Shown here: positions 1 through 6,498 of the stretch, piece after piece
Position numbering within the stretch: the first letter of the stretch is position 1
Layout: each line of letters starts with the position of its first letter
Source: Methanoregulaceae archaeon UBA288
GTDB lineage: Archaea > Halobacteriota > Methanomicrobia > Methanomicrobiales > Methanospirillaceae
Length of the DNA: 10,689 bases
Assembly: GCA_002495225.1 (NCBI GenBank)
Contig: DAEF01000108.1
Span: forward strand, 6,672-17,360
Direction: 5' to 3'
Made by a program: the position numbers and the translations under genes
Notes under the pieces: generated by a model
What the model saw: only the letters and a program-made list of their open reading frames with translations
What the model was told of the DNA's origin: nothing
Databases searched by the model: none

Positions 1-39
1 CCCGCCGCTCCCGCTCCGCTCCATCGCCGAAGGGACTGA
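1..39 (+). CDS. Possible 3' end of an upstream gene (partial)
   Basis: Frame 1 reads twelve codons (ending His-Arg-Arg-Arg-Asp) to a TGA at 37-39, just before the metallophosphoesterase reading frame becomes recognisable at about 41. A stop placed there fits the tight gene spacing seen elsewhere in the window. Twelve Pro/Ala/Arg-rich codons in GC-rich DNA are not enough to identify a protein, and this may be chance. Confidence 0.2.
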   Translation, partial: PAAPAPLHRRRD

Positions 40-40
40 G

Positions 41-700
41 ACGGCCAGGATCGCCCTGATCGCCGACGTCCACGCCAACCTCTCCGCGCTCGACGCCGTC
101 GCGAGGGACGCAGCCGCCAGGGGCGCGCAGGCGTTCATCAACGCCGGCGACAGCGTCGGCCCGGGCGGCGACCCCGACGAGGTCGTGCGCCGGCTCGTCG
201 CGCTCGAGTCGGTCGACATCAGGGGAGGCTCCGACCGGAAGGCCGTGCGCCTGGTTCGGGGACGGAACCCGGACCGGCGCGGGAGCGGCTCCGGGCAGGA
301 AACGCCGGGTCCCGGGTGGCTCGTGTACCTGGAGGGGCTTCCGGCAGAACGCCGTTTCGTCCTCCGGGGAGTCCGGGTCCGGGTAGCGCATCGTCTGCCA
401 GCGGGAGAAAGACACGAGTTGCAGGCCGGTACCGGTGACACCGACCCGGGCGAACTCGCCGGGCTCGCGGGAGCGGAGATCGTGGTCCTGGGCCACCCCC
501 GACGGCTTTCCGTGCGATCCTCCGGCGGGGTTCACTACGTCAGCCCCGGCAGCGTCGGAAGGAGCGCCACCGCGGACGGGTCCTCGGTGGCCGAATACGC
601 GCTCCTCCAGCTCTTTCCGTTCGACCTGGCCTTCCTCTCGGTCCCCTACGACGAAGACACGGTCCCCGCAGGGGCCGAGCCGGCGGGAGGCGGCGGGTGA
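41..700 (+). CDS. Metallophosphoesterase (calcineurin-like, YfcE/MJ0936 type), probably inactive; normal start codon missing
   Basis: The family hydrolyses phosphodiesters or phosphomonoesters using a two-metal centre. Seen here: motif I Asp-Val-His-Ala-Asn at residues 9-13 (counting from 41), motif II Asn-Ala-Gly-Asp at 34-37, and a late Ser-Pro-Gly-Ser-Val-Gly matching the family's NPGSVG. The usual Gly-Asn-His-Asp is Gly-Gly-Ser-Asp (nt 224-235), and the usual Gly-His-Thr-His is Gly-His-Pro-Arg (491-502), so several metal ligands are gone. The frame is open from position 2 but has no ATG, GTG or TTG before GTG185, which lies after motifs I and II. An ACG at 41-43 sits where an ATG would be expected, a few bases after AGGGAC. 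The C-terminus appears shorter than in relatives I recall. The stop overlaps the ppx start (GTGA, 697-700), so the two form an operon. The fold is confident; activity is doubtful, and it could be a pseudogene. Confidence 0.65.
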   Translation, partial: TARIALIADVHANLSALDAVARDAAARGAQAFINAGDSVGPGGDPDEVVRRLVALESVDIRGGSDRKAVRLVRGRNPDRRGSGSGQETPGPGWLVYLEGLPAERRFVLRGVRVRVAHRLPAGERHELQAGTGDTDPGELAGLAGAEIVVLGHPRRLSVRSSGGVHYVSPGSVGRSATADGSSVAEYALLQLFPFDLAFLSVPYDEDTVPAGAEPAGGGG

Positions 701-2274
701 TCTTCGCGCCCGGCAACGAGTGGGAACGGACGGAGGGACGCGTCGTCGGGTACGTCGACCTCGGGACGAACTCGATCCGCCTGCTCGTTGTCAGGCTGAA
801 CGGGAACGGAGCGTTCACGGTCCTCTCCGACCAGAAAGAACCCGTACGTCTCGGGGAAGGGGAGTTCAAGACGGATCTCCTGGCCGCGGAGGCCATGGAC
901 CGGACCGCCATCGTTGCCTCCCGCTTCGCCGCGCTGGCCCGCTCGTTCGGAGCCGACCCGGTCGTGGCCGTCGCGACGTCGGCCACGCGCGAAGCGCGAA
1001 ACCGGGACGTCCTGCTCGGGCGGCTCAGGTCCGAGGCAGGTCTCGATGTCCACCTCGTTTCGGGCGAGGAGGAGGCCCGCCTGATCTTCCTCGGGGTCAC
1101 GAGCGGGCTCGAGCTCGGGGACCGCACGGCCCTCGTGATCGACATCGGGGGCGGGAGCACGGAGCTGGCCGCCGGGACGGCGTCGGGCAGCACCCGGCTC
1201 GCCAGCGCCAGGCTTGGCTCGATTCGCCTGGCAACCCTCTGCCCCGCCCGCGGACGGGGAGGGACCTACACCCGGAAAGACCTGCGTGCCCTCGGCGAGT
1301 ACTGCCGCTCGGTCTGGCTCAGGCCCCTCGAGGCTTTCTCCGGGGGCCGGTATGACCTCGTGCTCGGCGCCTCCGGAACGATCCAGACCCTTGCGGCGGT
1401 CGCCGGGCAGCTGCCGGGCTGCCCGCCTCCGACAGAGGAGCAGGACCTCACGGCGGGCGGGCTGCACCGGGCCGTGCGGCGGCTCGCGGCGGCGGGCGTG
1501 GAGGAGCGACGGCAGCTCCCCGGGATGAACCCGGCGCGGGCGGAGATCATCGTGCCGGGTGGGGTCGTCCTCGAGACGCTCTTCGAAGCCCTGGACCTCG
1601 ACGGCCTCCGAACAACGGTGCGGGGGCTCAAGGAAGGACTCCTCGTGGACCACCTCTCGCGCGGGGGGTATCTCCGGCCGCACGGAGAGGTGCCCGTGCG
1701 TGAGCAGTCGATCGCCCGGCTCGCCGAGAATTTCCGGGCCTCCGGGCCCCACGCCCGCCGCGTGGCCGATCTCGCCGAACAGCTCTTCGACTCGGGGAAA
1801 GCGATCGGCATCCATCGACTCCCGGGCGAGGCGCGCGACCTCCTCGGGTACACGGCCCGTGTCCACGACATCGGGACATCCATCGCGTTCCCGGACCACC
1901 ACCTCCATTCCCAGTACATCCTGACGCACACCGAGCTCCCCGGGTTCGACGAGCGCGAGTGCGCCATCATGGGCATGGTCGCGCGGCTGCACCGCAAGAG
2001 GCTCCCCGGGGTGAATGCGCCCGGGCTCCGGGAGCTGGCCGACGGTGACCGGCGGATGGCGCTCGAAATGGCGGTCCTGCTCCGGCTGGCCGAAGCCCTC
2101 GACCGGACACACTGCGGGCTCGTCGCGTCGGCGCGGCTCGAGGACGGGGCGAGTGCTGTCAGGCTCGTCATCGCGGGCGCGCCGGACCCGCACCTCGAGA
2201 TCTGGGGGGCCGAGAACCAGGCCCGGGCGTTCAAAAAGGTCTTCGGCCGGCGGCTCGCGGTCGTCGCCGGATAG
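697..2274 (+). CDS. ppx: Exopolyphosphatase / guanosine pentaphosphatase, Ppx/GppA family with C-terminal HD domain
   Basis: Ppx/GppA enzymes are cytoplasmic ASKHA-fold phosphatases that remove terminal phosphate from polyphosphate or pppGpp. Seen in the 525-residue product: phosphate-binding loop 1 DLGTNSIRLL (21-30), ATSATREARNRD (93-104), the catalytic-glutamate segment VSGEEEARLI (121-130), loop 2 IDIGGGSTEL (148-157) and GASGTI (224-229). The second half is an HD-type helical domain with His352, the His-Asp pair 390-391 (VHDIG) and HHLHS (401-405), as in archaeal and bacterial long Ppx proteins. All core motifs are present and there is no frame break. Start GTG697 lies after a GGAGGCGGCG stretch and overlaps the previous gene's stop. 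The first ~14 residues before RVVGYVDLG are unlike the rest of the family and may be read-in from the phosphoesterase tail, but no other in-frame start precedes the DLGTN loop. Confidence 0.93.
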   Translation: MIFAPGNEWERTEGRVVGYVDLGTNSIRLLVVRLNGNGAFTVLSDQKEPVRLGEGEFKTDLLAAEAMDRTAIVASRFAALARSFGADPVVAVATSATREARNRDVLLGRLRSEAGLDVHLVSGEEEARLIFLGVTSGLELGDRTALVIDIGGGSTELAAGTASGSTRLASARLGSIRLATLCPARGRGGTYTRKDLRALGEYCRSVWLRPLEAFSGGRYDLVLGASGTIQTLAAVAGQLPGCPPPTEEQDLTAGGLHRAVRRLAAAGVEERRQLPGMNPARAEIIVPGGVVLETLFEALDLDGLRTTVRGLKEGLLVDHLSRGGYLRPHGEVPVREQSIARLAENFRASGPHARRVADLAEQLFDSGKAIGIHRLPGEARDLLGYTARVHDIGTSIAFPDHHLHSQYILTHTELPGFDERECAIMGMVARLHRKRLPGVNAPGLRELADGDRRMALEMAVLLRLAEALDRTHCGLVASARLEDGASAVRLVIAGAPDPHLEIWGAENQARAFKKVFGRRLAVVAG

Positions 2275-2281
2275 GCGTGAG

Positions 2282-2369
2282 CTGCCGCGCCCCCTCCGGA
2301 TGCATGCAGGCAGGTCGAGCGGCTTGTCCTCCCGCGTGACGGCGTTGTCCACGATGCCGGGCGCGGCAG
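2282..2369. repeat. 11-bp perfect inverted repeat between convergent genes
   Basis: CTGCCGCGCCC at 2282-2292 is the exact reverse complement of GGGCGCGGCAG at 2359-2369, with a 66-base loop. It sits in the 107-base gap between the converging ends of ppx (2274) and the lipid kinase (2382). Such a stem could act as a bidirectional transcript-end structure. No T-run follows either arm, so a terminator role is only inferred. Confidence 0.45.
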
Positions 2370-2381
2370 TGCAACGCCCCG

Positions 2382-3311
2382 TCAGCGGCCCATCCCCGGC
2401 GGCACGGGCTCGAGGGGGGCCATCACCCGGAGGGCCGCTGGAGCCACGGAGACCTCGACCGGCGTCATCGGGCCGCGCTCGCCGTCGATCATCACGGGCC
2501 TCGGGGGGTCGGCCGTGATCGTGGCCCTCGCGGCCCGGAAGCGCCGGAGTTCGGGATCGTGGAGGTGGCGGCCGAGGATGAACCGGGCCCAGAACCGGAT
2601 CCCCTGCCACCGGCTGAGCGAGGCGAGCGCGAAGAGGTCGAGCAGCCCGTCGTCGAGCCGGGCGTCGGGGGCGATCGGCCGGGTGCCGTAGTGGGTGCCG
2701 TTCACGGCCATGATGTGGCGGGTCAGGAAACGGGTCGAGCCCGCGTCGGTCGCGACCGTGCAGCAGAAGAGGCGCTGGCGGAGGATGTACCCGGCCTCGT
2801 AGAAGACGTACGCGAGCGCGCCGAGCCAGCGCTTGACCCCGTGCGGCGTGGCCGAGACGATCTCGCGTGAGTACCCGATCGAGAGGTTGTTCGCGAAGAG
2901 CTCGCCGTTGATCACCCCGAGGTCGACCGCGGTCGGCCGGCCGGACGCGATCGCGTCGACCGCGCCCACGAGGTCCATGGGCACCCCGACCGAGCGCGCG
3001 AAGTTGTTCGCGGTTCCGAGCGGCAGGATGCCGAGCACGACCTCCTGCCCGGCGACGGCCGGGAGCACGGCCCGGATCGTGCCGTCCCCGCCGCCGACGA
3101 TCACGAGGGGGACCCCGTTGTTGACCGCGGAGCGGACCCGCTCGAGCGCTTCGGCGGGCCCGTCGACCAGGTGCTCTCCCGCGAGCCAAATCCCGCGGGC
3201 CTCGAGGAGCTGGCTGGCGGCGAGGAAGAGGCGCTGCCCGCGCCGGGCGCCGGCCACGACGACGAGGACGGCCCGCACCGGCTCGCCCTCCGCACCCGCC
3301 CCGGCCATCAT
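2382..3311 (-). CDS. Diacylglycerol/lipid kinase family protein (YegS/DgkB-like)
   Basis: Soluble ATP-dependent kinases of this family phosphorylate diacylglycerol or related lipid alcohols at the membrane face. In archaea the likely substrate is an ether lipid or polyol lipid, which is inference. The 309-residue product shows the hallmark nucleotide loop VGGGDGTIRAV (72-82), LPLGTANNFARSVG (96-109), the NNLSIGYSRE segment (141-150) and DARLDDGLLDLF (216-227), in family order and at family length. I start it at the first of two tandem ATGs (3311-3309, 3308-3306). They are preceded by GAGGGTGTG, and a TATA-like box lies about 30 bases upstream. The frame is open much further upstream, running into the DUF5131 gene. 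That extension is a by-product of GC-rich DNA and frameshifts, not a real fusion. The protein looks intact. Confidence 0.88.
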   Translation of the reverse strand: MMAGAGAEGEPVRAVLVVVAGARRGQRLFLAASQLLEARGIWLAGEHLVDGPAEALERVRSAVNNGVPLVIVGGGDGTIRAVLPAVAGQEVVLGILPLGTANNFARSVGVPMDLVGAVDAIASGRPTAVDLGVINGELFANNLSIGYSREIVSATPHGVKRWLGALAYVFYEAGYILRQRLFCCTVATDAGSTRFLTRHIMAVNGTHYGTRPIAPDARLDDGLLDLFALASLSRWQGIRFWARFILGRHLHDPELRRFRAARATITADPPRPVMIDGERGPMTPVEVSVAPAALRVMAPLEPVPPGMGR

Positions 3312-3335
3312 CACACCCTCAATGCCGGGAACACC

Positions 3336-3346
3336 GGATAAAGATT
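3336..3346 (-). promoter_or_regulatory. TATA-like box of the lipid kinase gene
   Basis: On the minus strand the sequence reads AATCTTTATCC, an AT-rich island in GC-rich surroundings, centred about 30 bases before ATG3311. Archaeal TATA boxes lie 25-30 bases before the transcription start, so the mRNA would be leaderless or nearly so. It suggests the kinase is transcribed separately from the DUF6125/DUF5131 operon behind it. Confidence 0.5.
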
Positions 3347-3419
3347 GTCGAGGCGCCGGCCGGTCCCCCGGCCCGAACGCGTGCGAGCTCGCTCGGGGTG
3401 CCCCCCGGTCTCGTGGCCG

Positions 3420-3445
3420 CGATCCCGAGTTGCAGGGTGGGATCG
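3420..3445 (-). terminator. Small hairpin downstream of the DUF5131 pseudogene
   Basis: CGATCCC (3420-3426) and GGGATCG (3439-3445) form a perfect 7-bp stem with a 12-base loop, about 27 bases past the stop at 3472. It could end the DUF6125-DUF5131 transcript. There is no U-run, and a stem this short is easily found by chance in GC-rich DNA. Confidence 0.22.
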
Positions 3446-3471
3446 GGGTCGTCCGGGCCCTGTTCGATCTT

Positions 3472-4240
3472 CTACCCTGAAGACACGTCCAGGCGGCGCT
3501 CGATCGTTTCAACCGTCGCTCCGGGGCTCTCGCCCGCGAGCCGGACGGAGCGCGGCCCGGTGCCCGGAGCGCCCTGGACAGCCGGCGCGGCGGCGCCGGG
3601 CCGTGTCTCCCGCTCTCCCGGAGGAGGGGCCGGCCGAGCCGGGCAGGGTTGTCCTTCATGAAGACCGCCGCACCGGCCTCGCGGGCCCGCGTCACGACCC
3701 GGTCGACCCACGCCCGCGGGGGCAAACGCCGGGGCTGGGTCCGGGCGCCGATCTGGACCGCGCCGATGACCGCGAGGTCCGGATCGACCTCCTCGACCAG
3801 CGGTTCGAACATGACGAAGGTCGTCCGGGGAAGGCCGCGCGGGGCGTCGACCCGGTCCAGGGCGGAGGCCCGGTCGACGGGCGTCCCGCACCAGGCGTTC
3901 GCGGGAAAATCGAGCGATGCGTACCGGACCGGGTTCCTGGTCAGGAACTGGAAGGCATGGCGCGGGCACGACCCGAGCGTCTCGCAGACGGCCCCGATCC
4001 AGTCGTCGGGGACCCACGCGCCGAAGAGGTCGGCCATGGAGCAGACGAAGACCCGGGACCGCCGCTTCCCCCGGCAGGGCTCTCCGAAGCATGAAGGTGA
4101 AACGAGGATGCGACCCCGGATGCAGGGTTCCAGGGAAACCGGGCGGCAAGGTGCCGGGCGTCGCTCTACTCGCGGGCGTGGAGGCAACCCGTGACCGGGT
4201 TCCAGGTGAAGTCCGTCCACTCGATCCGCTTCCGTTTCAC
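3472..4240 (-). pseudogene. DUF5131 (phage Gp37/Gp68-like, radical-SAM-like) family gene, broken by a stop and several frameshifts
   Basis: GTG4240 overlaps the upstream stop as GTGA, follows AGGAGGAG, and reads KRKRIEWTDFTWNPVTGC, the canonical DUF5131 N-terminus. After Cys19 the family normally has further cysteines (C-x-x-x-C-x-x-C-Y type). Here the codons give L-H-A-R-E, then TAG at 4166-4168, then S-D. The frame continues as ARHLAARFP, shifts by one base near 4133-4135 to GTLHPGSHPRF, and shifts again near 4087 to GEPCRGKRRSRVFVCSMADLF. It then runs well through FQFLTRNPVRYASL, FPANAWCGTPVD, TTFVMFEPLVEEVDPDLAVIG and AGAAVFMKDN. A last plausible tail (SVRLAGESPGATVETIERR, then LDVSSG and TAG at 3472-3474) is in another frame. 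With a stop, at least two and probably three indels, and two of the three motif cysteines lost, it cannot make a normal protein. Sequencing error is possible for the indels but does not easily explain the motif changes. Confidence 0.78.
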
Positions 4241-4755
4241 GGCTCCTCCTCCGCCATGGTAAAGCGCCAGCGGCAGTACTCGTCGCGGGGGTGGGGATCG
4301 GGCGGGGCGTGGATGCACTCGACCCGGATCCGGGGGTCCACCTCCGCCGCGAACGTGGTGAACTCGGCGCGGTGCATCTCCCTGCAGACGTACTCGCCCA
4401 GCCCCCGCCGGAGGCGCGCCTCCTGCGACGGGCAGGACCGGACCGTGATCACGACCTCGTCTTCTCGCTCGTCGATCGTGTAGCCCACGATGATCGCCCA
4501 GGGAAAGAGCCGCAGGGTCTCGACGAACCCGGAAAGACCGGTCGCGCTGATCCCGAAGCGGGCGCGGAGGTCGCGCGCGGCCATGCCGGCCACGCGCCCC
4601 CAGACGCGCTCGTTCATGGACTCGGCCGCCTCCTGGCCCGCCGCATCCGCGGTCTCGATGAACCAGAAGGCGTCCACGACCCGGTAGTGCCAGAGGAGGA
4701 AGTCCAGGTACTCACGCAGGGCGCTTCGGTCCATCCCGTCCAGGCCGGTCTCCAT
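4237..4755 (-). CDS. DUF6125-like conserved methanogen protein
   Basis: The 172-residue soluble protein has the features I associate with DUF6125 (related to L-2-amino-thiazoline-4-carboxylate hydrolase-like proteins): EYLDFLLWHYRVVDAFWF near the N-terminus, AARDLRARFGI, LFPWAIIVGY, then RSCPSQEARLRRGLGEYVC, EVDPRIRVECIHAPPDPHP and a C-terminal EYCRWRFTM. Conserved Cys/His residues in the second half suggest a metal or redox site, but no activity is established. The start is chosen at ATG4755 because GGAGATGA ends four bases before it; GTG4758 is only one base from the site. A TATA box lies about 40 bases upstream. Its TGA overlaps the GTG of the DUF5131 gene, so the two were translationally coupled. 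The gene is intact while its partner is broken. Confidence 0.85.
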   Translation of the reverse strand: METGLDGMDRSALREYLDFLLWHYRVVDAFWFIETADAAGQEAAESMNERVWGRVAGMAARDLRARFGISATGLSGFVETLRLFPWAIIVGYTIDEREDEVVITVRSCPSQEARLRRGLGEYVCREMHRAEFTTFAAEVDPRIRVECIHAPPDPHPRDEYCRWRFTMAEEEP

Positions 4756-4790
4756 CACGTCATCTCCATCGAAGAGGGATCGGCGGGATA

Positions 4791-4798
4791 CTATTTAT
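4791..4798 (-). promoter_or_regulatory. TATA box of the DUF6125-DUF5131 operon
   Basis: The minus strand reads ATAAATAG, the strongest TATA-like match in the window, about 36-43 bases before ATG4755. With a 25-base TATA-to-start distance the leader would be roughly 10-18 bases, just enough to hold the GGAGATGA ribosome binding site. Confidence 0.65.
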
Positions 4799-5568
4799 GG
4801 GATCGGACCGGGAACAGCGGGTCCACGGGAGGCACACTGGAATTACATTGCCGTCAATCGGCCGGAACAACCACGGAGGAGGAGATACGTCGAGAGGGTT
4901 TCCAACGTCCCACTCACCGGCATCCCCCACGGGCAGTCGGCCATCACGACCGCGATCGGATACGACCATGTGGCCGTCGATCCGACGGCGAACCACCCCC
5001 GGAAGAGGCGGAACCCTCCGACCGGCCGACCCTCGCCGATGGGGCGCGGCGGCAGGTCTTCGCAGGCGCTCTTTGCGAGTGCGCCGCCATTCCCCGGGTG
5101 GTCGTGCCCGGGGACAGTCGGCAGAACCGGCCTGATCCGCGGCAGTGCCCCTGCGATCGACCCGGGGTCCCGCCCCGCTCCGGCCGCAGCAGGGCGATGT
5201 CGGGATGTCCGGGAGGACCGGGCTCCCGGGACCCTCGCCATCTGCAGAAACCCGAAGGCGTCCGAGCCGTGCGTATCCTCGCAGGCAGTTCTGCCGGGAC
5301 GGTCCGATTCGGCCGGCCGTTTCCGGAGTCCGGGACTCGCAGTTCCGACCCGTGCCACCCGTTCGCCCGAGCCAATAGTTCAGTCCCGGCCGCCATCTTT
5401 CAGCGGAGAATCGCCGATTGCACTTCCCCCCGAACACCGGTGCGCCAGTGCCCGGTGCCCTGTCCCCCCGAAACGCGATCTGTACAAGGCCACCGGCTCG
5501 TGAGGGCCGTCACCGAATCGTCGATCTCACTCGCCATCGCGGTACCGACAACCATTCCACGTTCGACT
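4799..5568. other. About 770 bases without a recognisable gene
   Basis: Several long open frames exist on both strands, but none has a family motif, a convincing start or normal composition; they are rich in Pro, Arg, Ser and Gly, as expected from stop-poor GC-rich DNA. A short stretch on the plus strand near 4890-4990 (PLTGIPHGQSAITTAIGYDH) reads more like protein than its surroundings but I cannot assign it. The stretch may be a decayed gene or an upstream region. I saw no RNA gene, no repeat array and no insertion-sequence ends. Confidence 0.5.
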
Positions 5569-5596
5569 CACGACCATCCCCTTCAGGTTGGTCGTG
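5569..5596. promoter_or_regulatory. Inverted repeat upstream of the methyltransferase (possible operator)
   Basis: CACGACCA (5569-5576) and TGGTCGTG (5589-5596) are perfect inverted copies with a 12-base spacer. The repeat lies directly upstream of the weak TATA-like ATACGCATACATT (5602-5614), about 50 bases before ATG5646. Half-sites about 20 bases apart centre to centre fit a dimeric repressor or activator site next to the basal promoter. Function is inferred from position only. Confidence 0.4.
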
Positions 5597-5645
5597 CCGC
5601 GATACGCATACATTCTTGCCGTCCTCATTTCAGAGGTGCATACCC

Positions 5646-6308
5646 ATGACAGACCGGGAAGACGAAAGTGCCGACCACTATGATGACGAAGCAGAGGCCT
5701 GCGGCTGGCACGGCCCCGCCGTGGCGTTCAGCCTCGCGTCGATGTACGTCGAAGCCGGCCAGACCATCCTGGATATCGGGGTCGGGACCGGCCTCGGCTC
5801 CATGCCCTTCCACGAAGCCGGGCTCCGCGTGATCGGCATGGATATCTCGGACGACATGCTGGACGCCTGCCGGAAGAAAGAGTGCGCGGCACGGCTCGTC
5901 CGCCACGACCTGACCGTGACACCGTACCCGTTCGGCGACGCGTCCTGCGATCACGCGGTCTCGACGGGCGTGTTCCAGTTCTTCGAGGATCTCGAGCCGG
6001 TCTTTCGCGAGGCGGGACGCATCCTGCAAAACGGCGGCGTGTTCGTCTTTGTCACGGGGGACCGCAACCCGGAAGAAGAGGCCACGGTCGTCGTCAGTGC
6101 CGAATGCACCGGGACCGGGTCGCCCGTCACCATGTACCGTCACACGGTCGACGAGGTGAACGGGTGGCTGGAAGGCAACGGGTTTCGTCTGATCGACACG
6201 CTCGAGTTCACGGTCTGGATGGATGCGGCACGGTCCCTGCGGTTTCCCGCACGCGCCTACCTCGCGCAAAAGGGAACGGCCCCGGTGATACGGACTTCGA
6301 CGGGCTGA
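5646..6308 (+). CDS. Class I SAM-dependent methyltransferase, small stand-alone type
   Basis: A 220-residue soluble Rossmann-fold methyltransferase of unknown substrate. Seen: N-terminal DHYDDEAEACGWHGPAVAF, SAM-binding motif I ILDIGVGTGLGS (41-52), the acidic end of strand 2 GMDISDDML (64-72) with Asp66, motif IV region PFGDASCDHAVSTGVFQFF (95-113), REAGRILQNGG (121-131) and VFVFVTG (132-138). The motif order and length match small methyltransferases common in methanogens. Start ATG5646 follows GAGGTG (5633-5638) by seven bases. The same frame is open upstream to 5418, but that part lacks protein-like sequence. It has its own promoter region and a terminator after it, so it is probably monocistronic. 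No motif suggests RNA, protein or small-molecule specificity. Confidence 0.9.
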   Translation: MTDREDESADHYDDEAEACGWHGPAVAFSLASMYVEAGQTILDIGVGTGLGSMPFHEAGLRVIGMDISDDMLDACRKKECAARLVRHDLTVTPYPFGDASCDHAVSTGVFQFFEDLEPVFREAGRILQNGGVFVFVTGDRNPEEEATVVVSAECTGTGSPVTMYRHTVDEVNGWLEGNGFRLIDTLEFTVWMDAARSLRFPARAYLAQKGTAPVIRTSTG

Positions 6309-6386
6309 ACGAACACCGCACATGACGGGGCACCCAGCCACGCGTCAGGAGCCGGAGGAGTGACGCCCACCTCCAGCCCCGAGACC

Positions 6387-6418
6387 GGTGCCCTGCGCGG
6401 AAAACCGGCACCTTTTTT
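6387..6418 (+). terminator. Intrinsic-type terminator after the methyltransferase
   Basis: GGTGCC (6387-6392) pairs with GGCACC (6407-6412), followed immediately by six T residues (6413-6418). An alternative pairing CCGGT/ACCGG uses overlapping bases. It lies about 80 bases past the methyltransferase stop and just before the transporter promoter. A U-run is the main known archaeal termination signal. Confidence 0.65.
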
Positions 6419-6434
6419 CGTTCGGCTGCTACCA

Positions 6435-6444
6435 GATAATTATC
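6435..6444 (+). promoter_or_regulatory. TATA-like element of the cation transporter gene
   Basis: GATAATTATC is itself palindromic, is AT-rich in a GC-rich region and lies right after the terminator. With a 25-base offset, transcription would begin near 6465, giving a leader of about 34 bases to GTG6499. Confidence 0.45.
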
Positions 6445-6449
6445 ACCGG

Positions 6450-6463
6450 CTGGAATATTCCAG
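6450..6463. promoter_or_regulatory. Perfect 14-bp palindrome CTGGAATATTCCAG (candidate operator)
   Basis: CTGGAATATTCCAG equals its own reverse complement across all 14 bases. It sits between the TATA-like element and the predicted transcription start of the cation transporter, where a bound repressor would block transcription. A metal-responsive regulator would be logical given the gene product, but no regulator gene is in the window. The AATATT core could instead be the TATA box. Confidence 0.5.
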
Positions 6464-6486
6464 GCATGCGGGCCCTCATGCCAGGA
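6459..6486 (+). repeat. Hairpin in the transporter leader overlapping its ribosome binding site
   Basis: TCCAGGCATG (6459-6468) and CATGCCAGGA (6477-6486) pair over ten positions with one A-A mismatch, closing an 8-base loop that itself contains GGGCCC. The right arm covers the start of the Shine-Dalgarno AGGAGGT (6483-6489) of GTG6499. If the mRNA starts before this stem, it could lower translation. It overlaps the 14-bp palindrome. Confidence 0.4.
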
Positions 6487-6498
6487 GGTACGTAACCT

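Noticed and set aside
2293..2358. Minus-strand coding-like peptide VDNAVTREDKPLDLPACIRR, resembling an FtsZ C-terminal tail
   Set aside because: The resemblance covers about ten residues, there is no stop where a tail should end, and the rest of the protein is absent. Probably chance in the convergent intergenic region.
646..3189. Very long minus-strand open frame (847 codons) covering ppx and part of the lipid kinase
   Set aside because: It is antisense to ppx and out of frame with the kinase, is dominated by Arg, Pro and Gly, and has no domain; long stop-free shadows are normal in DNA this GC-rich.
2382..4220. One 612-codon minus-strand frame that would fuse DUF5131 to the lipid kinase
   Set aside because: The kinase has its own TATA box and tandem ATG start, the middle part has no protein-like sequence, and the DUF5131 part is in this frame only because of indels. 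It is not a real fusion.
5418..5645. Upstream extension of the methyltransferase frame to ATG5418
   Set aside because: The extension is Arg/Pro/Thr-rich with no domain, while ATG5646 has a proper ribosome binding site and matches the family N-terminus.
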